Assembly (NCBI GenBank): GCA_910586665.1
Contig: CAJUIX010000018.1
Location: 19,100 to 66,401, forward strand
Length of the DNA stretch: 47,302 nucleotides
From: an uncultured Duncaniella sp.
Lineage (GTDB): Bacteria > Bacteroidota > Bacteroidia > Bacteroidales > Muribaculaceae
Direction: 5' to 3'
Made by a program: the position numbers and the translations under genes. Of the stretch, positions 1 to 8,883 are shown one piece after another. The notes below the pieces were generated by a model. The model ran no database searches. It saw only the letters and a program-made list of their open reading frames with translations, and had not been told where the DNA came from. How positions within the stretch are numbered: position 1 is the first letter of the stretch; every line of letters begins with the position of its first letter.

Positions 1-2
1 AG

Positions 3-959
3 CAGGGAGCCTACGGCCAGAACCGCCAGCAGGGCGGCTATAACAACAACCGTCAGGGCGGCTACAACAACAATCGCCAGGGTGGCTACAACAACAACCG
101 CCAGGGCGGTTTCAACAATCGTCAGGGTGGTTTCAAGAAGCAGGGGCCCCGTCAGAACCAGTATGGTATGCCGCAGGGTGGCCGCAGCTTCACTCCGCGT
201 CCCCGTCGAATCGAGTATGAGGTACCCGTGCCCGATCCCAACGAGCAGATTCGTCTCAACAAGTTCATGGCTAACGCCGGACTCTGTTCCCGTCGCGAGG
301 CCGATGAGTTTATCCAGCAGGGCCTGATCAAGGTCAACGGCAATGTCGTGACCGAGTTGGGCACCAAGATTTCGCACAATGACGTCGTCGAGTATAACGA
401 CAAGGTTGTCACACTTGAGAGCAAGTGCTACATCCTTCTCAACAAGCCGAAGGACTGCGTGACCACAAGCGATGATCCCAACGGCCGTCTTACCGTGATG
501 GACCTTGTCAAGGGTGCATGCGAGGAGCGCATCTACCCCGTGGGCCGTCTCGACCGCAACACTACCGGCGTGCTCCTTCTTACCAACGACGGTGACCTCG
601 CCTCGAAGCTCACTCACCCGAAGTTCGTGAAGAAGAAAATCTACCACGTCTGGACCGACAAGGATATCGCCGAGGAGGATATGCAGCGCATAGCCGACGG
701 CATCGAGCTTGAGGATGGCCCCATCCATGCCGATGCAATCTCCTACGCCACCGATACCGACCGCAACCAGGCAGGTATCGAAATCCACTCAGGCCGCAAC
801 CGAATCGTGCGCCGTATCTTCGAAAGCCTCGGCTACCACGTCACCAAGCTTGACCGTGTATACTTCGCAGGCCTCACAAAGAAGAACCTTCCCCGCGGAC
901 GCTGGCGCTATCTTACTCAGGAGGAGGTCAACTTCCTGAAGATGGGTTCTTTCGAATAA
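3..959 (+). CDS. rluB: RluB/RsuA-family 23S rRNA pseudouridine synthase (5'-truncated by window)
   Basis: This enzyme converts a specific uridine of ribosomal RNA to pseudouridine. The reading frame is open from base 3, so the true start lies outside the window. The visible N-terminus is low-complexity, built of repeated GGYNNNRQ-like units, then a basic linker. An S4 RNA-binding domain follows (begins IRLNKFMANAGLCSRREAD). The catalytic domain carries the RLDRNTTG motif, whose Asp is the conserved nucleophile of the family, followed by LLTNDGDLASKLTHP. The Gly/Asn/Gln/Arg-rich N-terminal extension is known from Bacteroidetes members of the family and is probably a disordered RNA-binding tail (inference). 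asnS follows on the same strand after about 40 bases. Choosing RluB over RsuA or RluF rests on general similarity only. Confidence 0.88.
   Translation, partial: QGAYGQNRQQGGYNNNRQGGYNNNRQGGYNNNRQGGFNNRQGGFKKQGPRQNQYGMPQGGRSFTPRPRRIEYEVPVPDPNEQIRLNKFMANAGLCSRREADEFIQQGLIKVNGNVVTELGTKISHNDVVEYNDKVVTLESKCYILLNKPKDCVTTSDDPNGRLTVMDLVKGACEERIYPVGRLDRNTTGVLLLTNDGDLASKLTHPKFVKKKIYHVWTDKDIAEEDMQRIADGIELEDGPIHADAISYATDTDRNQAGIEIHSGRNRIVRRIFESLGYHVTKLDRVYFAGLTKKNLPRGRWRYLTQEEVNFLKMGSFE
7..135 (+). repeat. In-frame tandem repeat encoding GGYNNNRQ units
   Basis: Imperfect units of about 24 bases of the type CGTCAGGGCGGCTACAACAA repeat in frame within the pseudouridine synthase gene. They give four to five copies of G-G-Y/F-N-N-(N)-R-Q. 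Copy number could vary between strains by slippage or unequal recombination without breaking the frame, because the unit is a multiple of three. Confidence 0.75.
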
Positions 960-1000
960 AAAATATATAAAGATCTTATATCATATTATCCAACTTGCAA

Positions 1001-2392
1001 ATGAAAAGGACTAAAGTCGTCGATCTGCTCAAGGACCCGGCACTGATTGGTACCGAGGTCGAGGCTAAAGGCTGGGTTCGCACCCGCCGTGGCAACAAAC
1101 ACGTTCAGTTTGTCCAGCTTAATGACGGTTCGACTATCAAGAATATCCAGATCGTCTTCGATATGGCAAAGTTCAGCGACGAGGAGCTCAAGCCGGTGAC
1201 AACCGGCTCGAGCCTCTGCGTCAAAGGCATACTTGTCGAGTCGCAAGGCAAGGGCCAGACATGCGAGGTCCAGGCTGAGAGCCTCCTCGTCTACGGCACT
1301 GCCGATGTCGAGGCCTATCCCCTTCAGAAGAAGGGCCACACACTTGAATTCTTGCGTGAAATCGCCCACCTGCGCCCCCGCACCAACACATTCGGTGCCG
1401 TGCTCCGTGTGCGTAGCACGCTTGCTTTCGCAATCCACAAATTCTTCAACGAGCGCGGCTTCCAGTATCTCCACACCCCGCTCATCACAGCGAGTGACTG
1501 CGAGGGTGCAGGCGCCATGTTCCAGGTGACCACTCTCGACCTCAACAATCTTCCCAAGGATGAGGCCGGAAAGACCGACTACAGTCAGGACTTCTTCGGC
1601 AAACCCACCGCCCTGACAGTTTCGGGCCAGCTTGAAGGCGAGCTTGGTGCTACAGCCCTCGGTCAGATTTACACCTTCGGCCCGACCTTCCGCGCTGAGA
1701 ACTCCAACACTCCGCGCCACCTGTCGGAATTCTGGATGATTGAGCCTGAAATGGCTTTTTATGACATCACCGACAACATGGACCTCGCCGAGGAATTCGT
1801 GAAGTACTGTATCAACTATGCCCTTGATCATTCTCTTGATGACATTATGTTCCTTCAGGAGATGTATGACAAGGACCTCGTTGACCGTCTGAAATTCGTT
1901 GTCGAGAATGACTTCGTCCGTCTCAGCTATGGTGAGGGTGTCAAGATTCTTGAAGAATCCGGCAAAAAGTTCGAGTTTCCCGTCCACTGGGGCACCGACC
2001 TCCAGAGCGAGCATGAGCGCTACCTCGTCGAGGAGCATTTCAAGAAGCCTGTAATCCTTACTGACTATCCCAAGGAAATCAAGGCCTTCTATATGAAGCA
2101 GAACGAGGATGGAAAGACTGTCCGCGCTATGGACGTGCTCTTCCCCCATATCGGCGAAATCATTGGTGGCTCTGAGCGTGAGGAGAACTACGACAAGCTC
2201 CTTGCCCGAATCGAGGAACTCGGTATCCCGATGAAGGACATGTGGTGGTATCTCGACACCCGTCGCTTCGGCACCGTTCCCCACTCAGGTTTCGGACTCG
2301 GTTTCGAGCGTCTTGTGCTCTTCGTGACCGGCATGACCAATATCCGCGACGTGATTCCCTTCCCCCGCACTCCGGGCAAGGCTGAATTCTAA
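1001..2392 (+). CDS. asnS: Asparaginyl-tRNA synthetase
   Basis: Class II aminoacyl-tRNA synthetase that charges tRNA-Asn in the cytoplasm. The 463-residue product has an N-terminal OB-fold anticodon-binding domain (GWVRTRRGNKHVQFVQLNDG). The class II core follows, with motif 2 in TFRAENSNTPRHLSEFWMIEP and motif 3 in GFGLGFERLVLFVTG. The C-terminus NIRDVIPFPRTPGKAEF is typical of AsnRS. I chose the ATG at 1001 over a TTG six bases upstream because MKRTKVVDLL gives the usual start. A strong hairpin (2418-2455) lies just downstream. Length is normal for the family. Confidence 0.97.
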   Translation: MKRTKVVDLLKDPALIGTEVEAKGWVRTRRGNKHVQFVQLNDGSTIKNIQIVFDMAKFSDEELKPVTTGSSLCVKGILVESQGKGQTCEVQAESLLVYGTADVEAYPLQKKGHTLEFLREIAHLRPRTNTFGAVLRVRSTLAFAIHKFFNERGFQYLHTPLITASDCEGAGAMFQVTTLDLNNLPKDEAGKTDYSQDFFGKPTALTVSGQLEGELGATALGQIYTFGPTFRAENSNTPRHLSEFWMIEPEMAFYDITDNMDLAEEFVKYCINYALDHSLDDIMFLQEMYDKDLVDRLKFVVENDFVRLSYGEGVKILEESGKKFEFPVHWGTDLQSEHERYLVEEHFKKPVILTDYPKEIKAFYMKQNEDGKTVRAMDVLFPHIGEIIGGSEREENYDKLLARIEELGIPMKDMWWYLDTRRFGTVPHSGFGLGFERLVLFVTGMTNIRDVIPFPRTPGKAEF

Positions 2393-2417
2393 TCCCCTGT
2401 AGGATATATCCGCTAAG

Positions 2418-2455
2418 CAGCGGTCGGCATCAATTTATTTTGATGCCGACCGCTG
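2418..2455 (+). terminator. Terminator hairpin after asnS
   Basis: A perfect 16-base inverted repeat (2418-2433 against 2440-2455, CAGCGGTCGGCATCAA arm) with a six-base loop begins 26 bases after the asnS stop. The downstream tract (AATTTATATGCTTTT) is only moderately T-rich, so termination strength is uncertain. Confidence 0.75.
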
Positions 2456-2632
2456 AATTTATATGCTTTTGCCTGTTGAAATATTAACATTTTTTGGCTA
2501 TCGGGAAGTTTGCAGAGCATTTTTGCCGGATACGTCAGATTTTCTGTATGCTCGTCGATATTGTGCGAGCTGATAGGGAGATATGTATAGTCTGAACTCT
2601 TCGAATAGTGATAATATTTATCTAAGAATCCG

Positions 2633-2640
2633 TATATTTG
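2633..2640 (+). promoter_or_regulatory. Bacteroidetes -7 element upstream of the pectinase gene
   Basis: TATATTTG matches the TAnnTTTG -7 consensus of Bacteroidetes and lies 33 bases before the ATG at 2674. I see no convincing TTTG -33 box at the right spacing. The rest of the 281-base gap between asnS and this gene shows nothing recognisable beyond the asnS hairpin. Confidence 0.5.
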
Positions 2641-2673
2641 TAAAAAATAACAACCTTAAACATACCAATAGCC

Positions 2674-4776
2674 ATGACCCGACGAATTTTCCTGTCATTA
2701 TGTATGATACTGACCTTGCTCTCTATGTGGGGGCAGCCGCGCAAGAGGCACAATCCATTGCGCGAGACGAATCCTGAATTTTTCAAGACCGACGAGGCGC
2801 GCCGCATCGGCGACCAGGTGCTGCTCTTCCAGCGCGTCACAGGCGGCTGGCCTAAGAATATCGACATGGTGAGCCCTCTGACCGAGGAGGGCATAGCACG
2901 CGTGAAGTCCGAGTACGGACGAAAAAATGACTCGACGACGGACAACAATGCCACTTCTATGCAGATGCTGTATCTCGCCAGGCTCTATCAGGCCACGGGA
3001 GATGTAAAGTATCGCGACTCCTTCCGCCGTGGTGTGGAATATCTGCTGTCGGGGCAGTATGAAAATGGTGGCTGGCCCCAGTTCTGGCCTGAGATGCGTG
3101 ACTATCAGATTCATATCACCTATAATGACAATGCTATGGTCAACACCCTGACCCTCTTCCGTGACATCATGGAGGCTGAGTATCCTTTCAATGGCAAGCT
3201 GACTGACAAGCAGTTGCGCAAGCGTCTGTCAGAGTCTTTCGACAAGGGCATCGACTGCATACTCGCCACTCAGATTGTCCGTGACGGAGAGCCGACCGTG
3301 TGGTGTCAGCAGCATGACCGTGAGACTCTTGCCCCCGCCCCGGCGAGAGCCTACGAGCTGCCCTCGTTCTGCTCAAGCGAAAGTGCGTCGATTGTCGCCC
3401 TGCTCATGTCGCTCCCGAACCCAGACGACAGGGTGAAGAGGGCCGTCCACGGAGCCATGAAATGGTTCGACAAGTATAAGCTGACAGGTATCAAGGTAAA
3501 GCGCGTTGGCCGTAAGGGCCAGAAGGGCGCCGACACCCGCCTTGTCGAGGAGCCGGGCGCAGGTCCTATCTGGGCGCGCTTCTATGATTTGGAATACTGC
3601 GAGCCATACGTCTGCGACCGCGACGGTGTACCTCGCCGTCACCTGGAGCAGATTGGTCATGAGCGTCGCAACGGCTACAGCTGGTTCAACAATACTGCCG
3701 CCCTCCTTTATCCCGCCTATGATAAATGGGCTACCGCTTATGACAAGGATAACAAGGTCAATATCGATCTCAAGAGCAAGGGCGCCAATGAGAACGGCAC
3801 CATAGAGATGTTTCGCAAGCCGACAGTGTCAATCGGGGATTTTGACGCGGTAGTGAACCCCGGAGAGTCAATCCAGGCGGCTATCTCCAAGGCTCCAGAC
3901 CAGCCTGCCGAACCCTTCAAAATCCTCATCCGTAATGGCAGATATAATGAGAAGGTGATTATTGACCGTCCCAACATAGTCCTTGTCGGCGAGAACCGCG
4001 ACAGCACAATCCTCGTCCTTGCAGAGCGCAACGGACATGAGCTTGTGAAGGAGCATAGGGGCAAGCGTGTCGGCAACGGTGTCATAGTCCTCCAGGAGGG
4101 AGCTGACGACTGTGTGATAAGCGGACTTACGGTCTATAACAACTACGGTACCACCGTCGAGAACACCACCACCCACCAGATGGCCATCTACGGTCGCGCC
4201 ACCCGCACTATAGTTATCAACAGCAATGTCTGGGCCGACGGCAATGACGCCCTTTCGCTTTGGGCGCCAAATTCGGGAGGCATGTATTACCATGCCGACC
4301 TTTTCATCCGTTGTCCGGGAGTTGATTTCCTCTGTCCGCGAGGCTGGTGCTACGCCACTCGGTGCAAATTCTATGGCGATGGCCGTGCGCTGATATGGCA
4401 TGACGGCCGCGGCGACAAGTCAAAGAAGCTCGTCATCACCGAGTCCGAGTTTGATTCGAAGCGTCCGGCACCACTTGGCCGCTATCACCATGACTCGAAG
4501 TTCTTCCTGCTCCATTGCAACTTCTCGGAGCGAATAATTGACTCGAATATCGGCTACGCATACACCGACAAGGTGCTTGACCCCTGCCCGTGGGGACAGA
4601 GAGTCTATTTCTTCAACTGTCACAGGGAAGGTGGCGACGCTGGATGGCTCGCTGACAACCTTAAGAGCTCCGACGAGGCCCCGGAATTCCATGTCGTCAC
4701 TGCCCGATGGACCTTTGACAATAGATGGGATCCAGAGAAACGCATCCACGACCTCTGGAATGTCCTGGCATACTGA
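2674..4776 (+). CDS. Secreted pectate lyase (PL10) - pectin methylesterase (CE8) fusion
   Basis: This 700-residue protein should remove methyl esters from pectin and cleave the polygalacturonate backbone. An N-terminal signal peptide (MTRRIFLSLCMILTLLSMWG) points to export. Residues about 25-350 resemble PelA/PL10 pectate lyases (VTGGWPKNIDM, ENGGWPQFWP, TYNDNAMVNTL). Residues about 390-700 are a beta-helical CE8-like domain (GESIQAAI, IRNGRYNEKVIID, VDF, LGR). The CE8 active site is altered. The usual Gln-Asp pair appears as Asn-Asp in GNDALSLW and the Trp after LGR is missing, while the VDF Asp and LGR Arg remain. Such fusions occur in gut Bacteroidetes. The gene stands alone, without SusC/SusD neighbours, between a promoter element and a terminator. 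Confidence 0.88.
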   Translation: MTRRIFLSLCMILTLLSMWGQPRKRHNPLRETNPEFFKTDEARRIGDQVLLFQRVTGGWPKNIDMVSPLTEEGIARVKSEYGRKNDSTTDNNATSMQMLYLARLYQATGDVKYRDSFRRGVEYLLSGQYENGGWPQFWPEMRDYQIHITYNDNAMVNTLTLFRDIMEAEYPFNGKLTDKQLRKRLSESFDKGIDCILATQIVRDGEPTVWCQQHDRETLAPAPARAYELPSFCSSESASIVALLMSLPNPDDRVKRAVHGAMKWFDKYKLTGIKVKRVGRKGQKGADTRLVEEPGAGPIWARFYDLEYCEPYVCDRDGVPRRHLEQIGHERRNGYSWFNNTAALLYPAYDKWATAYDKDNKVNIDLKSKGANENGTIEMFRKPTVSIGDFDAVVNPGESIQAAISKAPDQPAEPFKILIRNGRYNEKVIIDRPNIVLVGENRDSTILVLAERNGHELVKEHRGKRVGNGVIVLQEGADDCVISGLTVYNNYGTTVENTTTHQMAIYGRATRTIVINSNVWADGNDALSLWAPNSGGMYYHADLFIRCPGVDFLCPRGWCYATRCKFYGDGRALIWHDGRGDKSKKLVITESEFDSKRPAPLGRYHHDSKFFLLHCNFSERIIDSNIGYAYTDKVLDPCPWGQRVYFFNCHREGGDAGWLADNLKSSDEAPEFHVVTARWTFDNRWDPEKRIHDLWNVLAY

Positions 4777-4799
4777 TTTGGTGCTTTAAAAAACGAAGG

Positions 4800-4842
4800 C
4801 GGGAGCCGTGTCATGATTTCTGACGCGGCTCCCGATTCTTTT
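4800..4842 (+). terminator. Rho-independent terminator after the pectinase gene
   Basis: The 14-base arms 4800-4813 and 4821-4834 (CGGGAGCCGTGTCA type, one G-T pair) enclose a seven-base loop and are followed by ATTCTTTTT. This is a classical intrinsic terminator 24 bases after the pectinase stop codon. Confidence 0.85.
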
Positions 4843-4861
4843 TGATTTACCGGGTATGGTT

Positions 4862-5131
4862 TTAAACCTGTGGCGGGGTAGGGGGATTTATTGACTGCTG
4901 GGCGCCCTTTGTCTCGGATGTTATGAAGTGTTTCATCTCACCCTTGCGCTCATATGTGCGGCCGACGAGCATGAATATTCCACCGACGAGTATCAGTCCG
5001 CAGAACGTCAGTGCCGTCACCCAGGAAGCGAAGGCCACCACCCCTGCAAACATGGTGATCATATAGGCTATCACGACGCCCATCAACAGGATAAATCCAA
5101 TCCAGAATAAGCCTTTTCCAAACGATTTCAT
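4862..5131 (-). CDS. Small two-helix membrane protein of unknown function
   Basis: The 89-residue product has two predicted membrane helices (about residues 8-32 and 36-57: FWIGFILLMGVVIAYMITMF and ALTFCGLILVGGIFMLVG). A short basic cytoplasmic segment and a Pro-rich tail follow. I do not recognise a family. It converges on the pectinase gene and lies 112 bases beyond the thiH stop on the same strand. It could be co-transcribed with the thiamine operon or have its own promoter in the AT-rich gap. The hydrophobic pattern and clean start support a real gene. Confidence 0.6.
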   Translation of the reverse strand: MKSFGKGLFWIGFILLMGVVIAYMITMFAGVVAFASWVTALTFCGLILVGGIFMLVGRTYERKGEMKHFITSETKGAQQSINPPTPPQV

Positions 5132-5243
5132 AGTGAAAAAAAGTTATATATGTGAGTTTTTAATAAAATTCCTTATATACTATAAATGATTGTACTATGA
5201 AAAAGTTTAGAATTTTCTGAAAAGATGTGTGATTGCCTCTCTG

Positions 5244-6353
5244 TCAGTCGAATATCTTGTCCCAGTCTTTCCAGACGGCCTCGTAGCCGAGCTGGCGGAT
5301 GTCGGCGGCGACTGCTTCGGGACTGCGGGGGTCGGATACCTCGAACTGTTCCAGTGCGTCGGGTGTCGAGACGTAGCCTCCCGGCTCGGTCTTGCTCCCG
5401 GCACTCATGGAGGTCACTCCGAGTTTCATCATATTGGCTCTGAATGTCGGCTCCTCGCGGGTAGAGTAGGAGATGTCGACGTCGTGGTCGAAGATGCGGA
5501 AGGCAAAGGTGACCTGGGCGAGCTCGCGGTCACTCATGACAACCTTCGGCTGGTAGCCGCCCTCGGCCGGACACATGCGTGGGAAGTTGACGCTGTAGCG
5601 GGTGCGCCAGTAGTTTTTGCGCAGGTAGAGGAGGTGGCGCGCGAGCATTGTCAGGTCGGTGCGCCAGTCCTCCAGTCCGATTAGGACTCCCATGCCGATT
5701 TTGTGGACTCCGGCCTGCCCCATTCGGTCGAAGCCGTCGACACGCCAGTCAAAGATTGACTTCATCCCCTTGGGGTGATACATCTTGTAGTTGGCCCTGT
5801 TGTATGTCTCCTGGAAGCACACTACGCCGTTGAGTCCGCTGTCGACGAGCCGTGCATAGCTCTCGGTCTTCATAGGCATCACCTCTATGGTAAGATTGTT
5901 GAAGTAGGGGCGGCAGACGTGAAGCACCTGTTCCAGGTAGTCGACACCGTTGAGCGTAGGGAACTCGCCTGAGACTATCAGCAGGTTCTCGAAGGGGCCG
6001 AGCCGGCGGATGGCCTCGCACTCAGCCTTGACCTGCTCCATCGTAAGTGTGACGCGCTTGAAGGGGTTGTTATGGTTGAATCCGCAGTAGACACACTGGT
6101 TGGTGCATGCGTTTGAGACATACATTGGGATATACATGGAGATTGTCTTGCCGAAACGCTCGAGTGTGTAGCGGTGGCTCAGCTGCGCCATCTGTTCGAG
6201 GTACGGCTCTGCTGCTGGTGAGACGAGTGCCATGAAATCCTCGATGCCCGGATGCGCCTTGCGTAAGGCGGCCTCGACGTGGGTGGCTGTGCGCGACTGG
6301 ATGAAGCGCGTGGTCTCATCCCAGTCATACTTTCTTAATTCGTTGGAAAACAT
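5244..6353 (-). CDS. thiH: 2-iminoacetate synthase ThiH
   Basis: Radical SAM tyrosine lyase that makes dehydroglycine for the thiazole ring of thiamine, the oxygen-independent route that fits an anaerobe. The 369-residue protein has the CxxxCxxC iron-sulfur motif at Cys83, Cys87 and Cys90 (CTNQCVYCGFNH) and ThiH-type segments such as NFPRMCPAEGGYQP and a C-terminal extension. It is the last gene of the thi operon, three bases after the thiC stop. No thiF follows, although many Bacteroidales operons carry one near here. Confidence 0.95.
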   Translation of the reverse strand: MFSNELRKYDWDETTRFIQSRTATHVEAALRKAHPGIEDFMALVSPAAEPYLEQMAQLSHRYTLERFGKTISMYIPMYVSNACTNQCVYCGFNHNNPFKRVTLTMEQVKAECEAIRRLGPFENLLIVSGEFPTLNGVDYLEQVLHVCRPYFNNLTIEVMPMKTESYARLVDSGLNGVVCFQETYNRANYKMYHPKGMKSIFDWRVDGFDRMGQAGVHKIGMGVLIGLEDWRTDLTMLARHLLYLRKNYWRTRYSVNFPRMCPAEGGYQPKVVMSDRELAQVTFAFRIFDHDVDISYSTREEPTFRANMMKLGVTSMSAGSKTEPGGYVSTPDALEQFEVSDPRSPEAVAADIRQLGYEAVWKDWDKIFD

Positions 6354-6356
6354 GTC

Positions 6357-8060
6357 TTAGGAATTTACACAGTCATCCACGAGCTGCTGGGTGATGCGCA
6401 TCGCGCAGAAATTCGGGCCGCACATGGTGCAGAAGTGGTCATCCTCCTTGTGGCTCTCGACATAGTATTGGCGTGCGCGGGAGGGGTCGAGCGAGAGGTT
6501 GAACTGATCTTTCCAGCGGAATTCAAATCTGGCTTTGCTCATGGCGTCGTCGCGCACCTGTGCTCCCGGATGCCCCTTGGCAAGGTCGGCTGCATGAGCC
6601 GCAATCTTGTAGGTTATCACACCGTTGCGTACATCTTCGAGATTCGGTAGGGCGAGGTGTTCCTTGGGGGTGACATAGCATATCATCGCCGTGCCCATCC
6701 ATGCGATTTGTGCGGCTCCGATTGCCGAGGTGATATGGTCGTAGCCGGGAGCAATGTCGGTGGTCAGTGGTCCGAGGGTGTAGAATGGCGCCTCATGGCA
6801 TTTGTCGAGCTGTCGCTCCATGTTTTCCTTGATTTTGTGCATTGGGACGTGTCCGGGGCCTTCAATCAGCACCTGTACGTTGTGTTTCCATGCGATTTCC
6901 GTCAGCTCGCCGAGCACGTCGAGTTCGAGGAACTGCGAGCGGTCGTTGGCGTCATGTATCGAGCCCGGTCGGAGACCGTCGCCGAGCGAGACAGCCACGT
7001 CGTAGTCGGCAAGAATTTCGCAGATTTCATCGAAATGAGTGTAGAGGAAGTTCTCCCGGTCATGAATCACTGCCCAGCGGGTCATAATCGAGCCGCCGCG
7101 CGAGACGATACCCGTTAGTCGTTCCTGCACCATGTCGGCATGGGCGCGGAGCGCTCCCGCGTGGATAGTGAAGTAGTCTACTCCCTGCTCGGCCTGCTCA
7201 ATCAGTGTGTCGCGATATATTTCCCATGTCAGGTCCTCCACCTTGCCGTTGACTTTTTCAAGTGCCTGGTAGACGGGGACTGTTCCTACCGGCACGGGGC
7301 AGTTGCGGATAATCCATTCGCGCGTTTCGTGAATGTTGTCGCCTGTCGAGAGGTCCATGAGCGTGTCGCCGCCCCAGTAGCAGCTCCATACGGCTTTGCT
7401 TACTTCCTCCTCGATGCCCGACGAAAGGGCTGAGTTGCCGATATTGGTGTTGAGCTTGACCAGGAAGTTGCGGCCTATAATCATAGGTTCGGCCTCGGGG
7501 TGGTTGATGTTGGCCGGGATGACGGCGCGCCCGGCGGCCACCTCGTCTCGGACAAACTCAGGGGTGATGTGGCTCTTGATACCGAGTGCCTCGGCATTGT
7601 TGTTTTCACGGATTGCCACATACTCCATTTCAGGCGTTATGATTCCGCGGCGTGCGAGTGCCATCTGTGTGATTTTCCGGCCTGCGGCGGCGCGGCGGGG
7701 CGCGTAGCGGTGGCTGAAGCGTATCGGGTCAAGGCTTTTGTCGGCCTCGCGCATGCGTCCGTAGTCAGATGTGATGTGCGGGAGATGTTCGAGGTCGTCG
7801 CGCTCACGAATCCACTCCTCTCTCAGGCGGGGAAGTCCCTCGTTTATGTTGACTCTGACATTCGGGTCGGTGTAGACACCGCTTGTGTCGTAGACGTATA
7901 CAGGGGCGTTGTTTCGGATGATTTTCTCGCCATTGATGACCTTGACTGTGGGGGTGAGGTTGACACGCCGCATGGCCACTTTTACGGGATACAACTTTCC
8001 ATCGATGTATATTTTTTCAGACCCCGGATAGGAGTTGACGTTGATATTTTCGATTTCCAT
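6357..8060 (-). CDS. thiC: Phosphomethylpyrimidine synthase ThiC
   Basis: Radical SAM enzyme that rearranges aminoimidazole ribotide into hydroxymethylpyrimidine phosphate, the pyrimidine half of thiamine. The 567-residue protein has the unusual C-terminal cluster motif at Cys544, Cys547 and Cys552 (CTMCGPNFC). It also has conserved ThiC segments (GNSALSSGIEEEV, DYFTIHAGALR, EGPGHVP, LGPLTTDIAPGYDHI). Length and both ends are normal. It sits 25 bases after thiG within the riboswitch-controlled operon. Confidence 0.97.
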   Translation of the reverse strand: MEIENINVNSYPGSEKIYIDGKLYPVKVAMRRVNLTPTVKVINGEKIIRNNAPVYVYDTSGVYTDPNVRVNINEGLPRLREEWIRERDDLEHLPHITSDYGRMREADKSLDPIRFSHRYAPRRAAAGRKITQMALARRGIITPEMEYVAIRENNNAEALGIKSHITPEFVRDEVAAGRAVIPANINHPEAEPMIIGRNFLVKLNTNIGNSALSSGIEEEVSKAVWSCYWGGDTLMDLSTGDNIHETREWIIRNCPVPVGTVPVYQALEKVNGKVEDLTWEIYRDTLIEQAEQGVDYFTIHAGALRAHADMVQERLTGIVSRGGSIMTRWAVIHDRENFLYTHFDEICEILADYDVAVSLGDGLRPGSIHDANDRSQFLELDVLGELTEIAWKHNVQVLIEGPGHVPMHKIKENMERQLDKCHEAPFYTLGPLTTDIAPGYDHITSAIGAAQIAWMGTAMICYVTPKEHLALPNLEDVRNGVITYKIAAHAADLAKGHPGAQVRDDAMSKARFEFRWKDQFNLSLDPSRARQYYVESHKEDDHFCTMCGPNFCAMRITQQLVDDCVNS

Positions 8061-8085
8061 TTTTGTGATAGTGATTGGTGGATTC

Positions 8086-8862
8086 TTAAAGATTTAGAAA
8101 CTCGGTGAGGGGGCTTGTGGCAGAAGCCGAGTCTGACACGATTCCGAGTCCGGCGAGGTAGGCTTTGCGGCCTGCTTCCACGGCGAGTTTGAAGGCCACG
8201 GCCATTTCGACCGGGTCGCCGGCTACGGCAATAGCCGTATTGACCAGCACGGCGTCGGCTCCCATCTCCATTGCGTCGGCAGCATGAGAGGGTGCGCCAA
8301 GTCCGGCGTCGACTACTACCGGCACGAGGCTCTCATTGATGATTATTTCAAGGAAGTCGCGGGTCTTCAGACCCTTGTTAGTGCCTATCGGCGCACCGAG
8401 GGGCATTACGGCAGCCGTGCCGACGTCTTCGAGACGTTTGCAGAGGACGGGGTCGGCCTGAATGTAGGGGAGGACCTTGAACCCCTGTCGCGCAAGAATC
8501 TCGGTTGCTTTGAGGGTTTCTACGGGGTCGGGCATGAGGTATTTCGGGTCGGGGTGGATCTCGAGCTTGATGAAGTCGGTCCCGAAGCAGTCGCGGGCAA
8601 GGTTGGCTGCAAGGACAGCCTCCTCGGCAGTGCGGACACCTGACGTGTTCGGGAGGAACTGCACATGCTCCCGGTTGATGTGACGGAGCATATCGTCCTC
8701 TTCATCACGCTGCATATCAATGCGTTTCATTGCTACTGTTATCATCTGCGAGCCTGAGGCGATGATAGATTCGAGCATAAGACTGTTGGAGGAGAACTTT
8801 CCCGTCCCGACGAATAGTCGGGAACTGAAGTCCTTCCCACCAATTGTGAGAATGTCACTCAT
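8086..8862 (-). CDS. thiG: Thiazole synthase ThiG
   Basis: ThiG condenses deoxyxylulose phosphate, the ThiH-derived imine and ThiS thiocarboxylate into the thiazole phosphate of thiamine. The 258-residue TIM-barrel protein opens with DILTIGGKDFSSRLFVGTGK. It carries the Schiff-base lysine in IKLEI (about Lys99) and the VVDAGLGAPSHAADAMEMGADAVLVNTAIA phosphate-binding region (positions about 184-215). It lies between thiE (21 bases upstream) and thiC in the thi operon. Confidence 0.97.
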   Translation of the reverse strand: MSDILTIGGKDFSSRLFVGTGKFSSNSLMLESIIASGSQMITVAMKRIDMQRDEEDDMLRHINREHVQFLPNTSGVRTAEEAVLAANLARDCFGTDFIKLEIHPDPKYLMPDPVETLKATEILARQGFKVLPYIQADPVLCKRLEDVGTAAVMPLGAPIGTNKGLKTRDFLEIIINESLVPVVVDAGLGAPSHAADAMEMGADAVLVNTAIAVAGDPVEMAVAFKLAVEAGRKAYLAGLGIVSDSASATSPLTEFLNL

Positions 8863-8883
8863 ATTATATATGTATTGTTGGAA

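Noticed and set aside
986..2284. A 432-codon open frame antisense to asnS
   Set aside because: It exactly mirrors the asnS coding region and has no family features. It is a by-product of GC-rich codon use on the sense strand.
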